Shown: positions 8,191-17,264 of the stretch, piece by piece | How the letters are laid out: every line of letters begins with the position of its first letter | Numbering within the stretch: the first letter of the stretch is position 1 | Origin: Armatimonadota bacterium | GTDB taxonomy: Bacteria > Armatimonadota > Fimbriimonadia > Fimbriimonadales > Fimbriimonadaceae | Length of the DNA stretch: 64,000 nucleotides | Assembly: GCA_017303935.1 (NCBI GenBank) | Contig: JAFLBD010000001.1 | Coordinates: forward strand, 558,001 to 622,000 | Direction: 5' to 3' | Notes under the pieces: generated by a model | The model's database searches: none | Told to the model about the DNA's origin: nothing | The model's input: only the letters and a program-made list of their open reading frames with translations | Position numbers and translations under genes: made by a program

Positions 8191-9441
8191 CATCGCGAGC
8201 AGTTCGGAAGTTTCAGCGACAGCTTCTCGGAAAATCTGCACTGCAGTTTCAATCTCAGCAGAAGAGATAATCAGCGGCGGCTCAAACCGAATCACTCGCG
8301 GATTGTTGAGCGTGTATGCGGCGATCAGACCTCGTTTGGTCATTTGACCGATCACCAATTCGCCGACTTCGTCTTGAGTGAATTCGACTCCGACCATCAG
8401 TCCCATTCCGCGCACTTCTGCGATCATATCCGGTTGGTCGAGCTTGACAGATTCAAGCTGGCGCATCAACTCGTTGCCGAGTTGTGCCGCACGTTCGCAG
8501 AGTCCTTCTTCTCGGGTGACCTTGATAGCCGCGATTCCGGCAGCGCAGGCTAGCGGATTGCCACCGAAGGTTGAGGTGTGCATTAACGGATTTTCGTCAA
8601 AAATCGCGGACCAGACTTCTTGGGTTCCCATCGTTGCACCGATCGGCATGACTCCTCCACCCAGTGCCTTTGCAAGCGTGATGATGTCCGGCTCGATACC
8701 TTCGTGCTCGCAGGCAAACATCTTTCCGGTTCGCCCCATCCCGGTTTGCACTTCATCAACAATGAGCAGTGCGCCGACCTCTCGGGTTTTCTTGCGGATC
8801 GCAGTCATGTATCCCGGAGGGGCAACGTGGATGCCGCCTTCGCCCTGCACGATTTCGATGATCACGGCCGCAGTCGTTTCGTCGATTTCACCGAGCATCT
8901 GGTCGGTGTCGCCGAACGGCACAAACGCTGCACCAGGCATCAATGCCCCAAATTTCTTGCGGTACTTTTCTCGCCCAGTGACGCTGAGTGCGCCAATGGT
9001 CTTTCCGTGATATCCGCCTTCAGTGGCGATGATCTTGGTACGGCCAGTTGCGCCTTTGGCGAACTTGAGAGCAGCCTCAACTGCTTCCGTTCCAGAGTTC
9101 GAGAAGAAGGTGTATTCGAGCCCTTTGGGAGACAAATCAGCGAGTAGCGAGGCGAGCTCGGCTTGAACAGGATTGAAAAACACCTTGCTAGAGAGCGGCA
9201 TCTTGTCGAGCTGGGACTTGACAGCATCCACAACCGCAGGGTGCCGGTGCCCAAGATTGAACACGCCATAACTGCCCAAAAAGTCGAGGAACTTCCGACC
9301 CTCGTGGTCATACAAATAGCAGCCTTCGCCTCGGATTTCGGTCCCAAAACCGGCAAAGTTCATGAGCTTGGCTAGGCTCGGATTGACGGCCTCGGCATAC
9401 TGCGAAACCACTTCAGCGTGAAAGCTATCCGCGTTCATCAT
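8182..9441 (-). CDS. class III PLP aminotransferase (ornithine/putrescine aminotransferase-like)
   Basis: About 419 aa. The fold type I class III hallmarks are present: SNSGTEAVEAALKFAK, EIVQGEGG, IVDEVQTGMGRTG with Asp229, and the PLP lysine K258 in ITLAKALGGGVMPIGA. The N-terminal pattern FLDFLGSYGVFNLGHRHPAVV resembles putrescine (PatA/YgjG) and ornithine-oxo-acid transaminases more than acetylornithine transaminase, but the amino donor is not certain. The frame is open further upstream to 9762. I start at 9441 (ATGATG) because the extra residues have no aminotransferase character and run through the promoter region and coding sequence of the divergent gene. Confidence 0.88.
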   Translation of the reverse strand: MMNADSFHAEVVSQYAEAVNPSLAKLMNFAGFGTEIRGEGCYLYDHEGRKFLDFLGSYGVFNLGHRHPAVVDAVKSQLDKMPLSSKVFFNPVQAELASLLADLSPKGLEYTFFSNSGTEAVEAALKFAKGATGRTKIIATEGGYHGKTIGALSVTGREKYRKKFGALMPGAAFVPFGDTDQMLGEIDETTAAVIIEIVQGEGGIHVAPPGYMTAIRKKTREVGALLIVDEVQTGMGRTGKMFACEHEGIEPDIITLAKALGGGVMPIGATMGTQEVWSAIFDENPLMHTSTFGGNPLACAAGIAAIKVTREEGLCERAAQLGNELMRQLESVKLDQPDMIAEVRGMGLMVGVEFTQDEVGELVIGQMTKRGLIAAYTLNNPRVIRFEPPLIISSAEIETAVQIFREAVAETSELLAMLA

Positions 9442-9573
9442 TCCATTATGACGTTCGGACCGGTTTCGCCCGTCGCAAAACAGTCCAAATTTCCGCAAGA
9501 TTTGAGCTAGAGAAGGAAGGTTAGACCGCCGATATTTAAGTTGGTTGACGCCAAATAGCTTGACTACGCAATT

Positions 9574-11205
9574 ATGATCACGACTCACGGACCGAACAAA
9601 CAAGGGATTAGTGGGTTTTCGTTGCGCCAAAGGCTCATGGTTTTGGTCACATTGGTGACCTTGATTTTTCTCTCTGCAGGGGTCATTTGGCAGAATTTTG
9701 AAGAGCAGCACATCGAAGATGTCGTTGCAGAATCGCAGCAAGGTCGTCTCGGTGCGACCCAACGACTGATCCAGATTTTTTCGAATTCACTTGAAGCGGT
9801 CGTCGCAAATGGCCTAAATCGTCCAGATCTCGGTCGAACTCGTCGGCTCGAAAAGGAAACTGAGTTTTTAAGGTCCGCAAAGCTCGCTTTTGCAGAAAAA
9901 GTCTGGCTCTTAAACGAAACTGGCGCGACTGCACAAGAAGCCAAGATTAATCCTTCCGTTGAACTTCAACTCCCACCTGGATTCCAAGACTTCGCGGCCA
10001 ACGTCATGTTGCCGACCGAGCGCCGTCAATTCCAATATCACGACAAAACCAATGGCCAAACGACGATCTATGTCGCGGCAAAGGCTGTTGACGGCCGAGT
10101 GATGGTGGCCGGACGTTCACTCGAAAATTCACTTCGCGGTGAACTAGAAGAAGGACTAGGAATACGTATTTCTGCTCGCGCTTTTGCGCCGCCAGACAAT
10201 CGGTTTGTGATCGATCGGAATGGAACGACGATTTATTACATTCCGCTCAGAAACTTTGACGGCTCGGTAACGAGCTCGTTGACGTGTATGGCACAAGAAA
10301 CATGGGTCGAGCGTCTTTTTGAACTGATTTCATACGTCTCAGCCGCGTTCTTGATCTTTTGCCTTTTGGTCATGGTTGCGATCGGAACGTTCGTGGTGCG
10401 GGCTGTCGTTCGTCCGATCACCGCCATCGGAACCGCGATCATTAAAGACGAGCCGCATCATCTCGACAACGTCGTCAAACGGAACGACGAATTGAGCCAA
10501 CTTGCCCGGGTCGCGATCGACTTCATCGACCAACGGCATGAATTGGTCCATTTGAACGAAGACCTTGAAGTCCGCGTGGGCGAGCGAACGAAGGAACTCA
10601 CCGAAGCATACGACTCGATCATTTTGGGTTGGTCGCGCGCGATGGATAGTCGAGACAAAGAGACCGAAGGCCACACACAGCGAGTTGCAGAGATGGCAGT
10701 CAAAATCGGCCGGGCGATGGGGCTTGACGAAGACGCTATCCAAATCCTGTACCGCGGCGCGCTACTCCACGATATCGGAAAAATCGGTATCCCAGACTCC
10801 ATCTTGTTGAAGCCAGGCAAGCTCACCGACGAAGAAATGGAAGTGATGAAGAGCCACACGCTTCTGGCGTACGAGATGCTCAAGCCGGTCAAATTCCTCG
10901 AAGAGAGCCTTTGCATACCGCTTTGTCACCACGAAAAATTCGACGGGACAGGATATCCGCTGGGCCTGAGCGCGGACCAAATCCCTCTTCTCGCCAGGAT
11001 TTTTGCAGTCGCTGATGTGTGGGACGCCCTGCGAAGTGACCGCCCGTATCGACGAAGCTGGTCCGAGCAAAAGACTCGCGAGCACATCATCCAGCAGTCA
11101 GGCACGCATTTCGATCCAATCGTGGTTGACGCCTATCTGCGCATAGAGCCAATCCCGCATCCGTCGGACGATCTATGGAATCAGATCGAACGTGACGCGG
11201 CTTAA
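9574..11205 (+). CDS. membrane sensor with HAMP and HD-GYP phosphodiesterase domain
   Basis: A 543-aa protein. One membrane segment (about residues 20-40), an extracytoplasmic sensor region, a second membrane segment (about 248-272), a HAMP linker and a short coiled coil (LNEDLEVRVGERTKEL) lead into an HD-GYP domain. The catalytic signature is intact: H399-D400-IGKIGIPD and HHEKFDGTG-Y461-P462. HD-GYP proteins hydrolyse cyclic di-GMP, so this is probably an environmental sensor lowering c-di-GMP, which would connect to the type IV pilus genes elsewhere in the window. The sensor ligand is unknown. It is divergent from the aminotransferase. Confidence 0.92.
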   Translation: MITTHGPNKQGISGFSLRQRLMVLVTLVTLIFLSAGVIWQNFEEQHIEDVVAESQQGRLGATQRLIQIFSNSLEAVVANGLNRPDLGRTRRLEKETEFLRSAKLAFAEKVWLLNETGATAQEAKINPSVELQLPPGFQDFAANVMLPTERRQFQYHDKTNGQTTIYVAAKAVDGRVMVAGRSLENSLRGELEEGLGIRISARAFAPPDNRFVIDRNGTTIYYIPLRNFDGSVTSSLTCMAQETWVERLFELISYVSAAFLIFCLLVMVAIGTFVVRAVVRPITAIGTAIIKDEPHHLDNVVKRNDELSQLARVAIDFIDQRHELVHLNEDLEVRVGERTKELTEAYDSIILGWSRAMDSRDKETEGHTQRVAEMAVKIGRAMGLDEDAIQILYRGALLHDIGKIGIPDSILLKPGKLTDEEMEVMKSHTLLAYEMLKPVKFLEESLCIPLCHHEKFDGTGYPLGLSADQIPLLARIFAVADVWDALRSDRPYRRSWSEQKTREHIIQQSGTHFDPIVVDAYLRIEPIPHPSDDLWNQIERDAA

Positions 11206-11229
11206 CCAATTTCGCCGTCTCCACTAGAG

Positions 11230-12249
11230 GTGGATCTCAACTTTATTCGACTTCGCTCCGAGCAGAACGAGCATCAGTTCCTGGCGCCCTACGCGGCGTT
11301 TGCCGACCAATCTGCAGGTCGCACGGTCAACGTCCCAGAAGATCCAATTCGAACTTGTTTCCAGCGCGACCGGGATAGAATCCTGCACTCAAAGTGCTTT
11401 CGGCGGCTCAAGCACAAGACACAAGTTTTTCTCGCTCCGAAAGGGGACCATTTTCGGACCCGGTTAACGCACACACTAGAAGTCGCCCAGATTTCGAGGA
11501 CGGTGAGCAGAGCGCTGCGCCTCAATGAAGACCTCACCGAGGCCATCGCATTAGGCCACGACGTAGGGCATCCTCCTTTTGGTCATGCCGGCGAAGCGGC
11601 CCTTGATCAAGCATTGCAAGTTCATTTCGAGAAAACTGGAGAAGGACCGGGTTCCTTTCGGCACTATGAACAATCCTATCGCCTTCTGGTGGAAGTTGAG
11701 AAACTGAACCTCTCCGCCGAGGTCCTGAATGGTATTCATGGGCATAGCAAGGGCGAGAAGGACTTGACTGCGGATGACGGAATTGCAAAGTCAAGCCTCG
11801 AATCCGCAGTGGTGCGAATTTGCGACCGGATTGCTTATCTCAACCACGATCTCGACGACGCGATTCGGTCCGGATTTATCGATTCAGTGCCGAGTCAATT
11901 CGCGCATTTGGGTGGAACACACGGTCACCGAATCAACGCGATGGTCACGTCATTGATTGCGGCAAGTGAAGGACTCCCGGAAATTCGGTTGCCTGATGAG
12001 ATGCTCGCCACGCTCAATGAACTCAAGGACTGGCTTTTTCAAAACGTCTACTACCGGTATCCCATTGAACTCCCCGAGATCAACAAGGCCAAAAACGTGG
12101 TGATTGAACTGTTTGACCAATACGTCCAACCTGGAAATCTGCCAGAAGGCTTCAGCGGTGTGTGGGGAGCAATCGATTACGTCTCCGGGATGTCCGATAC
12201 GTTCGCGATTCGAACCTTCGAGGAGCTACGCGTCCCCCGAGGGTTCTGA
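11230..12249 (+). CDS. dgt: dGTPase-like dNTP triphosphohydrolase
   Basis: A 339-aa HD-domain enzyme that removes triphosphate from dNTPs. The family N-terminus FQRDRDRILHSKCFRRLKHKTQVF is followed by metal ligands in LTHTLEVAQ and ALGHDVGHPPFGH (His110-Asp111) and a later Asp in NHDLDDAIRSG. The length places it in the shorter class 2 branch, whose nucleotide preference varies. It starts at GTG 25 bp after the HD-GYP gene, possibly cotranscribed. Its 3' end overlaps the convergent nuclease by 24 bp. Confidence 0.9.
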   Translation: MDLNFIRLRSEQNEHQFLAPYAAFADQSAGRTVNVPEDPIRTCFQRDRDRILHSKCFRRLKHKTQVFLAPKGDHFRTRLTHTLEVAQISRTVSRALRLNEDLTEAIALGHDVGHPPFGHAGEAALDQALQVHFEKTGEGPGSFRHYEQSYRLLVEVEKLNLSAEVLNGIHGHSKGEKDLTADDGIAKSSLESAVVRICDRIAYLNHDLDDAIRSGFIDSVPSQFAHLGGTHGHRINAMVTSLIAASEGLPEIRLPDEMLATLNELKDWLFQNVYYRYPIELPEINKAKNVVIELFDQYVQPGNLPEGFSGVWGAIDYVSGMSDTFAIRTFEELRVPRGF

Positions 12250-13014
12250 AGCTGGGACTTCAAATTCAGGGTGCTTCGTGCAGAGTTGGAAGAAGTCACA
12301 GTTTGGGCACATCGGTTTATACACCGGCACGATCGACTCAAAGTCTCGGTGCAAAATCTCAAGCCCAAGCTGGACGAGGTCGTTCTTGAATTCCTCGAGT
12401 TTCTCCGGGCTCAGAGTGGCCATGCCAGAACTCCCGGATCGTAAGGCAATGATTCTCGCCCTCACCGGTTGGTCTGGAAAGTGTGCTTTGAGGAGAAGTT
12501 GATAGCAACTCATCGCGAGGTCAAATTCAACTTCTTCGTCAGTGACCCCCATTCGGCCGCTCTTGTAATCCACCACTTCGAGCGTTAAATCGTCGTATTC
12601 ATCGACGCGGTCTAGGCGACCGATCAACACAAATTCTCCGAGGTCAGCTCGAAGCTGTTTTTCGACGAAAAGAACCCGAGCGTCAGAAGGTGTTGCCTGA
12701 GCGTGTTCGACGTAGTTGGCGACAATCGACTTGCCTTCGCTTAGCGCTTCTTGCATCTCTTGGGCGCTACCATATCCCGCCTCGATCCAAGAATCTTCCA
12801 GTGCGGCCACCGCTTGATGTACCGATTCCACGCCAGAATCTCCAGAATCGTGGAACCGCTGAAGGACGCGATGTAAGCTCGTGCCGAAGCTGAAATGACT
12901 CCTGGCGCGCATATACCAGCGCCCGCGCTCATCAATATAGGTCCACTTATAGCGGACCGGGCACGTGAGATAAGTAGAGATCTTGCTGGGGCTGAGGGTC
13001 GGCTTGCGTGCCAC
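12226..13014 (-). CDS. RecB-family PD-(D/E)XK exonuclease with Fe-S cysteines
   Basis: A 262-aa single-domain nuclease of the Cas4/AddB/RecB type. The nuclease core is IGRLDRVDEYDDLTLEVVDYKSG, with the Asp...Glu-x-x-Asp-Tyr-Lys pattern and a downstream QLLLKAHFP helix. One cysteine near the N-terminus (C18, TYLTCPVRYKW) and three at the C-terminus (C236, C239, C245 in CPNCDFFQLC) form the layout that binds a 4Fe-4S cluster in this family. Start codon GTG. Stand-alone members act in DNA processing, but the partner is not visible here. It overlaps the convergent dgt by 24 bp. Confidence 0.88.
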   Translation of the reverse strand: MARKPTLSPSKISTYLTCPVRYKWTYIDERGRWYMRARSHFSFGTSLHRVLQRFHDSGDSGVESVHQAVAALEDSWIEAGYGSAQEMQEALSEGKSIVANYVEHAQATPSDARVLFVEKQLRADLGEFVLIGRLDRVDEYDDLTLEVVDYKSGRMGVTDEEVEFDLAMSCYQLLLKAHFPDQPVRARIIALRSGSSGMATLSPEKLEEFKNDLVQLGLEILHRDFESIVPVYKPMCPNCDFFQLCTKHPEFEVPASEPSGDA

Positions 13015-13073
13015 GTTTGATTATGCACAGACCTCACTTACTGCGCGCAATGGCGGTAAACTTTCAATGAAAA

Positions 13074-13916
13074 ATGAAAATTCGATTAGGACACTCGCCA
13101 GATTCAGATGATGCCTTCATGTTTTGGGGACTCGCAAAGGGGCCAGTGAAGTCGGACTATCAATTCGAGCACATTTTGCGCGACATTCAGACTCTGAACG
13201 AATGGGCGATGGAAGGTCAGCTCGAATCCAGCGCGGTCAGCGTGCACGCCTTCGCCTACGTTGCCGATAAGTACGCACTCCTGCGACACGGTGGATCGTG
13301 GGGCGATAACTATGGCCCGATGATCGTGGCCAAAGAAGCCCTTAGCCTCGATGAACTCAAAGACACTGTCATCGCTGTTCCAGGAAAGCTCACGAGCGCG
13401 TTTCTTGAGCTCAATTTGTGGTGGGTCGAGAAGTATGGCGAGCGAGATTCGCTGAAGTTCGAAGTCGTGCCGTTCGACGAGATCATCCCGTCGATTCAAG
13501 AAGGCAAGTACCGCGCTGGCCTCATCATCCACGAAGGTCAGCTCACTTACAAGCGAGACGGCATGCACCTAATCGAGGACCTTGGCAAGTGGTGGATGGC
13601 TTCGACCGGACTTCCATTGCCATTGGGCGTGAACGTGGTTCGCAAAGACCTCGGCGAAGGTGCAGTCAATGAAGTCAGTCGCTGCATGCGCGAATCGATT
13701 CAAGCCGGGTTGGACAATCGCAAAGATGCTCTCGAATATGCGCTCACCTTTGCACGCGGCATGGACGAAGCAACGAGCGATGAGTTCGTCGGAATGTATG
13801 TGAACGAGCGAACCGTCGATATGGGCGACGAGGGCGTGAGGGCGATCCGCTTGCTCCTAAAGAAAGGCGCTGAAATCGGAATGGTGCCAGAAGTCGAGAT
13901 TGCCGTAGTCGACTAA
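13074..13916 (+). CDS. mqnD: 1,4-dihydroxy-6-naphthoate synthase (futalosine pathway)
   Basis: A 280-aa MqnA/MqnD-family protein that converts cyclic dehypoxanthinyl futalosine to 1,4-dihydroxy-6-naphthoate in menaquinone synthesis. The N-terminal LGHSPDSDDAFMFWGL is the MqnD form of the family signature. VSVHAFAYVADKYALLRHGGSWG and IIHEGQLTYKRDGMHLIEDLG with its histidine also match MqnD rather than MqnA. A TAAACT hexamer lies about 11 nt before the start. A strong terminator follows. It is separated from the rest of the mqn genes, none of which lie in the window. Confidence 0.92.
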   Translation: MKIRLGHSPDSDDAFMFWGLAKGPVKSDYQFEHILRDIQTLNEWAMEGQLESSAVSVHAFAYVADKYALLRHGGSWGDNYGPMIVAKEALSLDELKDTVIAVPGKLTSAFLELNLWWVEKYGERDSLKFEVVPFDEIIPSIQEGKYRAGLIIHEGQLTYKRDGMHLIEDLGKWWMASTGLPLPLGVNVVRKDLGEGAVNEVSRCMRESIQAGLDNRKDALEYALTFARGMDEATSDEFVGMYVNERTVDMGDEGVRAIRLLLKKGAEIGMVPEVEIAVVD

Positions 13917-13927
13917 GGGAGTCCAAA

Positions 13928-13969
13928 AAAGAAAAGGGGCGATCCGAAATCGGATCGCCCCTTTTCTTT
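13928..13969. terminator. bidirectional terminator between mqnD and pepF
   Basis: A perfect 19-bp inverted repeat with a 4-nt loop. The GC-rich core GGGGCGATCCG is flanked by A-rich and T-rich arms, so it has a T tract on both strands. It sits between the convergent ends of mqnD and pepF. Confidence 0.92.
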
Positions 13970-13979
13970 ATGCGATTGG

Positions 13980-15767
13980 TTAGCGAGTCAATTCAACGAA
14001 TTGATCGATTTCCTCGCAGATCGTCGCAAGGCTGCCCTCCCAAAACGCGGCTGTCGTGATGTCAATCCCAAATCCCTTGGCGAGAGTGGCGGCGTCAGAT
14101 AATCCTGTGCTCGCGAGCAGCGTGTCGTACCGGGCCTTGAACGCTTCAGGATCGTTTCGGTACACCGAATACAGCCCCAGCGAGAACAAGTGGCCGAACA
14201 TGTACGGGAAATTGTAGAAGCTACTATAACTATAGTAGTGTGGTTTCACCGCCCACATGTATGGGTGGCGATGGTTGCTGAGCCCTTCGCCATAAGTTTC
14301 TCCCTGCGCCCAGAGCATCAAGTCGCAGAGTTCTGATGGAGAAAGCGACCTCGAAGCCCTTTTCTCGAAAACAGCTTGCTCAAAGAGGAACCGGCTTGAA
14401 ATGTCAACCACGGTTTGAGCGGCGCGTTGAACACTTTGCTCCAGAATCGGCAGATTTTCTTCTGGGGAGCCGGTGGAAAGTGCTGCCTTCGTAATGATGG
14501 TCTCGCAGAAGATGCTGGCCGTCTCTGCAAGAGTCATTGGAGTCTGCTTTTGAAGCTCGGTTTTGCCGTGCAAGCAGAGATTGTGGTACGCATGCCCCAG
14601 CTCATGAGCCAAAGTGCTCACCGAACCAAAGGAAGGTTTCCAAGTCATCAAGATTCGGCTTTCGTCGGCACGCAATCCCATGCAGAATGCGCCATCCCGC
14701 TTGCCTGAGGCAGGAGCAGCGTCGATCCAGTTCTCAGCGTACGACCGGCGGGCAAAATCACCCATCTTGTCGGAATAAGTGCTGAACTGTTGGGCGACAA
14801 ACTCGGCACCTTCGTTGTACTGCCAGACTTTGGTGTCTTCACCGATCGGCGCGAAAATGTCAAACCAGTCCAGAGAATTGCTCTCGTTCACGAGCCTTGC
14901 CTTCGCCTTGAAATAGCGCCGGAATGCAGGGAAGGAATCTCGCGCGGCCCCCATCATGGCATCGAGCGTTGCCATATCCATGTTGCAGTTGAAAACGGTT
15001 CGGGCGAGGGCTGAATCCCATCCGCGGCGGGTGCAAAGGACATCCGTTTCACCCTTGATGGAATTCATCGCGGCCGCGAGCGGAACTTCAAACTGCTTCC
15101 AAGTTTCGAGCTCTGCGTGGTACGCGGATTCGCGAACTGAGCGATCTGGATCGTAGGCCATCGCACGGGCGACCGCCATAGGTTCGGTCTTACTCGTGCC
15201 ATTCGCCTCATACGTGACCATGATCTGCGAAGTCACATCACCGTGGAGTCGACCCCAAGCGCTTGAACCTGTTTCCATCAAATCCGCAGCGAGGTCTTCT
15301 TCGGCGGGAGACATTTGGTTATCGCCGAGTACCTTCATTTTGGTCAAGGCGTACTCATGGTCCTTCCCAACATTCGAATCCGAAACATATTGCTTGACGT
15401 CACATTGAGCAACGTAGGCGGCCAAGCGATTCTTGAGCTTCCTCAGGGTCGAATCCAGCTTCATCAGCTCGGACAACTTGGCTTGAGCAGTGGAGTCGGT
15501 CGCGTCGGTGGTCACAAATGCATAGATGTATGACCCAATTGTTTCAAAATCCGATTCGAAATCGTTGATCGCGACGATCGCAGTATCCAACCTGCTCGTG
15601 GAGCCAGACTTTTCGCCGCCAGAGCGAATGTCCTGCGAGTCGAAGAGTTCTTCGAGCTTTGACAATTTCACTTGACAAGCTTCGAATCCTGCGCGGAACT
15701 CAGAGGAATCCAAACCGGGGTAAACCACAGACATGTCCCATTTCGGGGCTGAAAGAACTTCGTTCAT
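13980..15767 (-). CDS. pepF: M3-family oligoendopeptidase F
   Basis: A 595-aa zinc metallopeptidase that degrades short peptides in the cytoplasm. The zinc motif HELGH is at residues 388-392, with the downstream Glu-containing helix (ASIFCETIITKAAL) supplying the third ligand. The N-terminal helical region and the C-terminal PHYYSYSSFYNFPYMFG segment are typical of PepF. No signal peptide is seen. It ends 10 bp from a bidirectional terminator and is divergent from the Lrp regulator gene. Confidence 0.92.
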   Translation of the reverse strand: MNEVLSAPKWDMSVVYPGLDSSEFRAGFEACQVKLSKLEELFDSQDIRSGGEKSGSTSRLDTAIVAINDFESDFETIGSYIYAFVTTDATDSTAQAKLSELMKLDSTLRKLKNRLAAYVAQCDVKQYVSDSNVGKDHEYALTKMKVLGDNQMSPAEEDLAADLMETGSSAWGRLHGDVTSQIMVTYEANGTSKTEPMAVARAMAYDPDRSVRESAYHAELETWKQFEVPLAAAMNSIKGETDVLCTRRGWDSALARTVFNCNMDMATLDAMMGAARDSFPAFRRYFKAKARLVNESNSLDWFDIFAPIGEDTKVWQYNEGAEFVAQQFSTYSDKMGDFARRSYAENWIDAAPASGKRDGAFCMGLRADESRILMTWKPSFGSVSTLAHELGHAYHNLCLHGKTELQKQTPMTLAETASIFCETIITKAALSTGSPEENLPILEQSVQRAAQTVVDISSRFLFEQAVFEKRASRSLSPSELCDLMLWAQGETYGEGLSNHRHPYMWAVKPHYYSYSSFYNFPYMFGHLFSLGLYSVYRNDPEAFKARYDTLLASTGLSDAATLAKGFGIDITTAAFWEGSLATICEEIDQFVELTR

Positions 15768-16031
15768 TACTGTAATGGTACAAGTTTTGGGTGTGGAATA
15801 AGTTCCCTTGGCGTCAAAGCCGCAAAATTCAGTTTTTTATTTCATCGAACAAACTGAGTTTGTCAAACATTCTGAAGTTATCTGGCGCGGGTGCATTGAA
15901 TTGTGCCGACTGCGAGCCACTAATCTAAATGTTGTTAATTTTTGAGAAAAAATCTTCCTGCCTGGAAGGCTTTTTGCTCCTTAGCGATATAGCGGCGTTG
16001 GTGTATATTCAGTTCTTAAATTCTTTTGTAT
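15768..16031. other. AT-rich divergent intergenic region
   Basis: About 264 bp between pepF (leftward) and the Lrp-family gene (rightward). It must hold both promoters, but I could not assign a convincing -35/-10 pair. The only structure I see is the hairpin at 15946-15975. Confidence 0.6.
15946..15975 (+). terminator. possible leader hairpin with T tract upstream of lrp-like gene
   Basis: CTTCC/GGAAG stem with a 5-nt loop, extended by A/T-rich arms with one mismatch and followed by TTTTT. It lies about 57 bp before the start codon of the Lrp-like gene. It could be an attenuator or the terminator of an unseen short transcript. Confidence 0.35.
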
Positions 16032-16514
16032 ATGGCTACCAAAAACAAAATCAGAGAGAAGTTGGACTCCATTGATTTCGAACTTCTGAAGCTCCTGCAG
16101 GATGACGGGAGAATCACGAACGCCGATTTGGCGAGGAAGGTGGATTTGTCGCCACCGAGCGTTTTGCAACGCGTTCGAAAGCTGGAGCAGCTCGGTGTGA
16201 TCGATCGCTTTGTTGCGATTCTCGATCCCGGCGCGCTCGATTTCCACATCATCGTGTTCGCGCAAGTGAGCCTCTCTCTGCATCAAGGCAAGCCAATCGA
16301 AGAGTTTCGGGTCGCTGTGGCGAAGATCCCCGAAGTGCTGGAGTGCTATCACGTCAGCGGAGAATTCGATTTTCTCTTGAAAATTTTGGTCGAGGACATG
16401 GCAGGATACGAAGCGTTTGTCCGCGAAAAATTGAGTCTGATACCAGGTATCGGCCGAATTCAAAGCTGTTTTGTGTTAGGAACAGCGAAACATTCGACGC
16501 AATTGCCGCTATAG
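16032..16514 (+). CDS. Lrp/AsnC-family transcriptional regulator
   Basis: A 160-aa regulator with an N-terminal winged helix-turn-helix (LDSIDFELLKLLQDDGRITNADLARKVDLSPPSVLQRVRKLE) and a C-terminal RAM/AsnC ligand-binding domain with the effector-contacting GEFDFLLKILVEDM segment. These proteins usually respond to amino acids and form octamers. The ATG at 16032 is chosen over a TTG two codons upstream because it gives a normal family N-terminus. The MarR-family gene starts about 23 bp downstream, so the two are probably cotranscribed. Confidence 0.92.
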   Translation: MATKNKIREKLDSIDFELLKLLQDDGRITNADLARKVDLSPPSVLQRVRKLEQLGVIDRFVAILDPGALDFHIIVFAQVSLSLHQGKPIEEFRVAVAKIPEVLECYHVSGEFDFLLKILVEDMAGYEAFVREKLSLIPGIGRIQSCFVLGTAKHSTQLPL

Positions 16515-16537
16515 CCTTCGGTATCATAAGCCAGAAC

Positions 16538-17032
16538 GTGAGCCGAGGGAAACTTTGTAAGGAGCATCTGCGGGCGTTTGAATCTTTGCTTCGGTCGCAT
16601 GCCGCGATCCTTCGAAGAATCGAACGTATGCTATCTCAACATGGATGTGTTGGGATGGATGTTTACGACACTCTATTAGCTCTGGAAGAAGCTCCGAATC
16701 AGCGTTTGACGATGTCTGAACTCGCAGACCGCGTGGTGCTGAGTCCGAGCGGTGTCACTCGCCTCGTCGACCGACTGGTCAAGCAGGGACTCGTTCAACG
16801 CGAAGCAAACCCAGATGACGGTCGAAGCTCTTTTGCAGCAATCACTCCGGCCGGATTGAACCTCCGCTTAGAGGTCTGGCCGCACCTACAGGACGCTCTG
16901 ACCCAAGAATTCGCCAGCAAGATTAGCCTCCAACAAGCAGATCAATTGAGCTGCATGCTCCGTCTCTTCCTGCAAGAAGGCGTGGGCACATCCATCTATA
17001 CCGAACAAGGTTCAAAGAAAGACGTTCGGTAA
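16538..17032 (+). CDS. MarR-family transcriptional regulator
   Basis: About 164 aa. The MarR winged-helix core is clear: MDVYDTLLALEEAPNQRLTMSELADRVVLSPSGVTRLVDRLVKQGLVQREANPDDGRSSFAAITPAG, including the wing DxRxxxxxxT. The frame is open back to 16343, but those residues overlap lrp in another frame. I chose GTG at 16538, the first start after the lrp stop; no clear Shine-Dalgarno sequence supports it, so the start is uncertain. Its target and ligand are unknown. The str-operon promoter lies immediately downstream. Confidence 0.88.
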   Translation: MSRGKLCKEHLRAFESLLRSHAAILRRIERMLSQHGCVGMDVYDTLLALEEAPNQRLTMSELADRVVLSPSGVTRLVDRLVKQGLVQREANPDDGRSSFAAITPAGLNLRLEVWPHLQDALTQEFASKISLQQADQLSCMLRLFLQEGVGTSIYTEQGSKKDVR

Positions 17033-17037
17033 CACCC

Positions 17038-17067
17038 TTGACACGATTGATGCGTGTCATTCATAAT
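17038..17067 (+). promoter_or_regulatory. sigma70-type promoter of the str operon
   Basis: TTGACA at 17038-17043 and CATAAT at 17062-17067 are separated by 18 bp, directly after the MarR stop codon. It is about 200 bp upstream of rpsL and is the strongest promoter match I found in the window. Confidence 0.75.
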
Positions 17068-17181
17068 CTCGCGTGGACTAAGGGTGCGTGCTAGTCGCGC
17101 ATTTGAAGTCTTTGGCTTAATTGGGAGGCAAAGCGAGTATTCCGGACGATCCGACGTTTGAACCGCAAGACCGAAAGGAAC

Positions 17182-17220
17182 GCCCTGCGCCCCAAGGAGC
17201 CTAGCCCAAGGGGTTTTTTG
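17182..17220 (+). promoter_or_regulatory. possible leader hairpin before rpsL
   Basis: A weak stem (CCCC at about 17190, GGGG at about 17210, with a 16-nt loop) is followed directly by six T residues, inside the roughly 200-nt leader of the str operon. It could be an attenuator. The stem is too short to be confident. Nothing else was recognised in the leader. Confidence 0.3.
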
Positions 17221-17264
17221 TTGGAAACCAGCCCCAAAAGGCAGTCAGTCAATTTGAGGATTAA

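Noticed and set aside
9442-9762. N-terminal extension of the aminotransferase frame
   Set aside because: It runs through the divergent intergenic region and over the 5' end of the HD-GYP gene, with no aminotransferase-like sequence.
16343-16537. Upstream extension of the MarR frame
   Set aside because: It lies inside the Lrp gene in another frame, and MarR homology begins only after about 16,560.
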